This document shows positions 61,469 through 64,000 of a stretch of 64,000 bases of DNA, in pieces. Source of the stretch: Acidimicrobiia bacterium (lineage in GTDB: Bacteria > Actinomycetota > Acidimicrobiia > Spongiisociales > UBA5794). Numbering within the stretch: position 1 is the stretch's first letter; every line of letters starts with the position of its first letter. The stretch covers positions 1 to 64,000 of the forward strand of contig DASWKR010000002.1 of the NCBI GenBank assembly GCA_036396535.1, written 5' to 3'. Under the pieces are notes generated by a model. The model ran no database searches and had not been told where the DNA came from. It saw nothing but the letters and a program-made list of their open reading frames with translations. The translations under genes were made by a program, and so were the position numbers.

Positions 61469-62815
61469 ATGGCAGAAGATCGAACGTTGCTGAAGGGTGG
61501 GACCGTCCTCAGCCTCGATCCCGAGGTTGGCAACTTCCGCAAGGGAGACGTGCTGATCGAAGGGTCGAAGCTCACCGCAGTCGCGCCGGAGATCGAGGCG
61601 GGCGACGCCGAGGTCATCGACGCCTCGAACACCATCGTGATGCCCGGGTTCGTGGACACGCACCGGCACATCTGGGAGGGCATCCTCAGGAACATCGGGA
61701 CCGATGTCCCCCTCGAGGGCGACGTGAGCTACCTCGCCTTCATCCTCAACGTGCTCGCCCCGGTCTACAGGCCGGAGGACGCCTACGCCGGCGACCTGAT
61801 CAGCGCCCTCGGCGCCATCGACGCCGGGATCACCACCTTGCTCGACTGGTCGCACATCCAGGCGACCCCCGACCACTCGGAAGCTGTCATCCAGGCGCTC
61901 AAGGACTCGGGCTTGCGGGCCGTGTTCGCCTACGGGAACCCATGGTGGAAGGCCCCGGACGAGGAGCAGGACAACTGGTTCAGAGCGATCGCGGCCAACC
62001 ACTTCAGCTCGCAGGACCAGATGCTGACCCTCGCATACGCCACGCCCGGGCCGGAGTTCATACCGTTCGAGATGGCCCAGAGCCATTGGGAGCTCGCCAG
62101 GGAAGTGGGAGCACGCATCACCGCGCACGTCGGAGTCGGCTCCTTCGGCAAGTTCGACAAAGTCGGTGAGATGGGTCGGGCGGGGCTCCTCGGCCCAGAC
62201 ACGACGTACATCCACTGCACGACGCTCAACGACGACGAGGTGCAGATGATCGTCGACACGGGCGGGAGCGTCTCCCTGGCGTGCCCGGTCGAGATGATGA
62301 TGGGTCATGGGATGCCGCCGACCCAACGCTTCCTCGATCGCGGTCTCGAGCCGAGCCTGAGCGTCGACGTGGAGACCAACGTGCCCGCCGACTTCTTCAC
62401 CCAGATGCGTTCGGTCATCTCGCTGCAGCACGCTCTCCTGTTCGACGCCAAGCTCGGAGGCGCCGAGCACGTGCCCGAGCAGGTGACGACCAGGGACGTC
62501 ATCCGATGGGCGACGATCGAAGGCGCCAAGGCGAACGGGCTCGACCACAAGACGGGGACGCTCACACCGGGCAAGGAAGCGGACGTGATCATGCTGCGCA
62601 CCGACCGTATCAACGTTCTCCCGGTCAATGACCCGATCGGAGCCGTGGTCTGGGGAATGGACACGAGCAACGTCGACTCAGTCTTCATCGCAGGCAAGGC
62701 CAAGAAGCGCGCCGGGGAGCTCGTCGGTGTCGACGTCGCCAAGGTCGCAGAGCTTGCGCACGCTTCGAGAGACTACGTCGTGTCGACGTCCGGCTTCAAC
62801 CTCCCGGAGATCTGA
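61469..62815 (+). CDS. SsnA/TRZ-ATZ-type amidohydrolase (aminohydrolase)
   Basis: A 448-residue cytosine-deaminase-like metal hydrolase. Motifs: DTHRHIWEGILRN near 62-74 (His-x-His), ITAHVGVGS near 217-225 (His), YIHCTTLNDDE near 248-258 (His), SLSVDVETN near 295-303 (Asp). Members include guanine deaminase, 8-oxoguanine deaminase and triazine hydrolases, so deamination or dechlorination of a nitrogen heterocycle is the likely reaction type. ATG at 61469 with GGAGGGAG upstream. It is divergent from the second M24 gene. Confidence 0.88.
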   Translation: MAEDRTLLKGGTVLSLDPEVGNFRKGDVLIEGSKLTAVAPEIEAGDAEVIDASNTIVMPGFVDTHRHIWEGILRNIGTDVPLEGDVSYLAFILNVLAPVYRPEDAYAGDLISALGAIDAGITTLLDWSHIQATPDHSEAVIQALKDSGLRAVFAYGNPWWKAPDEEQDNWFRAIAANHFSSQDQMLTLAYATPGPEFIPFEMAQSHWELAREVGARITAHVGVGSFGKFDKVGEMGRAGLLGPDTTYIHCTTLNDDEVQMIVDTGGSVSLACPVEMMMGHGMPPTQRFLDRGLEPSLSVDVETNVPADFFTQMRSVISLQHALLFDAKLGGAEHVPEQVTTRDVIRWATIEGAKANGLDHKTGTLTPGKEADVIMLRTDRINVLPVNDPIGAVVWGMDTSNVDSVFIAGKAKKRAGELVGVDVAKVAELAHASRDYVVSTSGFNLPEI

Positions 62816-62818
62816 TCG

Positions 62819-63904
62819 TCACGAGCCAGGACCCGCACCGGCCACTCGCGTGAGCGAAGCCGAGCCGACGCGGCGTGTCGATTCCCGGACGACGAACGTC
62901 GGGGGGATGATGATGTCCTCGGCATCGTGACCCGCCAGCAACTGCAAGACGACCTCGCCGACGCGCTGGCCGACTTCGAGGCTCGGGTAGCGGACGGTCG
63001 TCAGCGGGGGAGAAAGCAGCCCGACCATCGGAAGGTCGTTGTAGCCGACGAGTGAGACGTCCCCCGGCACACGCAGGCCCGCCGAGCCGAAAACCGAGAG
63101 GGCCCCGATCGCCATCAGGTCGTTGTGGGCGAACACCGCCGTCGGGAGCTCGTCGACCCGGTCGACGAGCTGCTCCGTGAGGCGCTTGCCCTCCGAGATG
63201 ATCGGCCGGCGGGCCTGGTCGCCCAGCTCGATCTCGTCGACCCCGTGAGCTCGGCACACTCGCGAGAAGCCCATGGCGCGGCGGGCGAAGTTCGCCACGT
63301 CGTCGGGTCCCCGCAGTTGCGCCACCCGGCGGTGCCCCAACTCGACGAGGTGCTCGGCCGCCGACTCGCCTCCCATCACGTCGTCCTGCACGACCTGGCG
63401 CAGGACGGTCTCGTCGAGCGGCCGCGCTGCGATGACCACGGGAATGATCCTGCCAGCAGACTCGAGGATCTCCTGGTCGTCGGCGCGGGCCGATATCGCG
63501 ACAACCGCGTCGACCCTGCGGCTCAGCATGTGGTCGAGGATGTTCTTGAAGCGGGCGTGGTCGTCCAGGGTCTCCGCCACGATCGCCAGCATTCCCGCTC
63601 CTTCGATCGAGCCGGCGACGCCATGGATGATCGGGGTGACGAAGGTGTTCCCCAGGTCGGCGACGACGATGCCCACCGTGGCCGTGCGCCCGCTCTGGAG
63701 CCATCTCGCAACCATGTGGGGTCGGTATCCGAGGCGGCCGGCAACGTCGATGATGCGCTGCCGGGTCGACTCCTTGACCTTGAAGTCCCGGGCGGGGTCG
63801 AGTGCCCGAGAAACGGTCGACGCATGGACGCCGGCCTCTCGCGCCACGTCGTGCAACGTGACGGTGTCTTTCTTGCTGTGATCCTGTGACACGATCACCG
63901 CCAT
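62819..63904 (-). CDS. LacI-family transcriptional regulator
   Basis: A 361-residue repressor. Helix-turn-helix TLHDVAREAGVHASTVSRAL near 16-35, hinge helix VARWLQSGRTATVGIVVADLGN near 65-86, periplasmic-binding-protein-like ligand domain to about 335 (HNDLMAIGALSVFGSAGLRVPGDVSLVGYND). It ends 3 bases from the convergent amidohydrolase gene. The two LacI-type palindromes at 61302 and 61410 are its probable targets. The ligand is unknown. ATG at 63904; the 96 bases beyond show nothing recognisable. Confidence 0.92.
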   Translation of the reverse strand: MAVIVSQDHSKKDTVTLHDVAREAGVHASTVSRALDPARDFKVKESTRQRIIDVAGRLGYRPHMVARWLQSGRTATVGIVVADLGNTFVTPIIHGVAGSIEGAGMLAIVAETLDDHARFKNILDHMLSRRVDAVVAISARADDQEILESAGRIIPVVIAARPLDETVLRQVVQDDVMGGESAAEHLVELGHRRVAQLRGPDDVANFARRAMGFSRVCRAHGVDEIELGDQARRPIISEGKRLTEQLVDRVDELPTAVFAHNDLMAIGALSVFGSAGLRVPGDVSLVGYNDLPMVGLLSPPLTTVRYPSLEVGQRVGEVVLQLLAGHDAEDIIIPPTFVVRESTRRVGSASLTRVAGAGPGS

Positions 63905-64000
63905 ATGCTCGATCGCCGGTGAGTCCTCGCTCGTCGCCGGCTCTCCGGCTCAGCTGCGGCAGGAGTGACCTCGAGCCGCACGGACCGAAAGGCATCATAG

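Overview
The window is high-GC bacterial DNA spanning a chromosomal replication origin. The order sigma factor - anti-sigma factor - trxB - trxA - cwlM - parB - parA - rsmG - jag - yidC - yidD - rnpA - rpmH - dnaA - dnaN - recF - dciA - gyrB - gyrA - DUF3566 gene is the conserved actinobacterial origin neighbourhood known from mycobacteria. Base composition, frequent GTG/TTG starts, the peculiar CwlM and MurJ-type pseudokinase relatives and the PilT-like ATPase suggest a deep-branching actinobacterium such as an Acidimicrobiia member. That placement is inference; no rRNA gene is present to confirm it.

Layout. 0-5.8 kb: PilT-like ATPase, histone-deacetylase-family hydrolase, GNAT acetyltransferase, a membrane pseudokinase that in mycobacteria is fused to MurJ, then the ECF sigma/anti-sigma pair. 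5.8-6.2 kb: a short repeat cluster. 6.2-8.9 kb: small membrane protein, thioredoxin system, CwlM-like degenerate amidase. 8.9-13.8 kb (minus strand): parB, parA, rsmG (a near-perfect parS site overlaps its start), jag, yidC, yidD, rnpA, rpmH. 13.8-23.3 kb (plus strand): dnaA, dnaN, recF, dciA, gyrB, gyrA and a DUF3566 gene. DnaA boxes and an AT-rich dyad mark the origin. 23.3-33 kb: mixed housekeeping genes, including a VIT-type metal transporter, a cyclic-nucleotide-binding protein, a secreted alpha/beta hydrolase, a quinone oxidoreductase, an ABC ATPase and an M13 peptidase. 33-35.5 kb: two exported proteins of unknown function in lower-GC DNA.

The most notable gene is the peroxiredoxin at 30324-30851. 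An in-frame TGA sits at the peroxidatic-cysteine position and is followed at the right distance by a bacterial SECIS-like hairpin, so it is very probably a selenoprotein that ordinary gene calling would split.

35.5-64 kb is a catabolic island. It holds a GntR/FCD regulator, two paralogous NMT1/SsuA-type ABC importers in the same gene order, a DMT-family transporter, two M24 creatinase/prolidase-like hydrolases, four amidohydrolases of three types (two dihydropyrimidinase-like, one ACMSD-like, one SsnA/TRZ-like), a ureohydrolase, a kynurenine-formamidase-like cyclase, a solitary xanthine-dehydrogenase-type molybdenum subunit, dehydrogenases, a GlcG-like protein, a double Dabb-domain protein and a LacI regulator. 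Palindromes of the TNGT-NN-ACNA type precede several of these units, and LacI-type palindromes lie in the last divergent promoter region. This suggests two local regulons for uptake and hydrolysis of a small nitrogenous compound, probably a cyclic amide or guanidino compound. The substrate cannot be read from the sequence.
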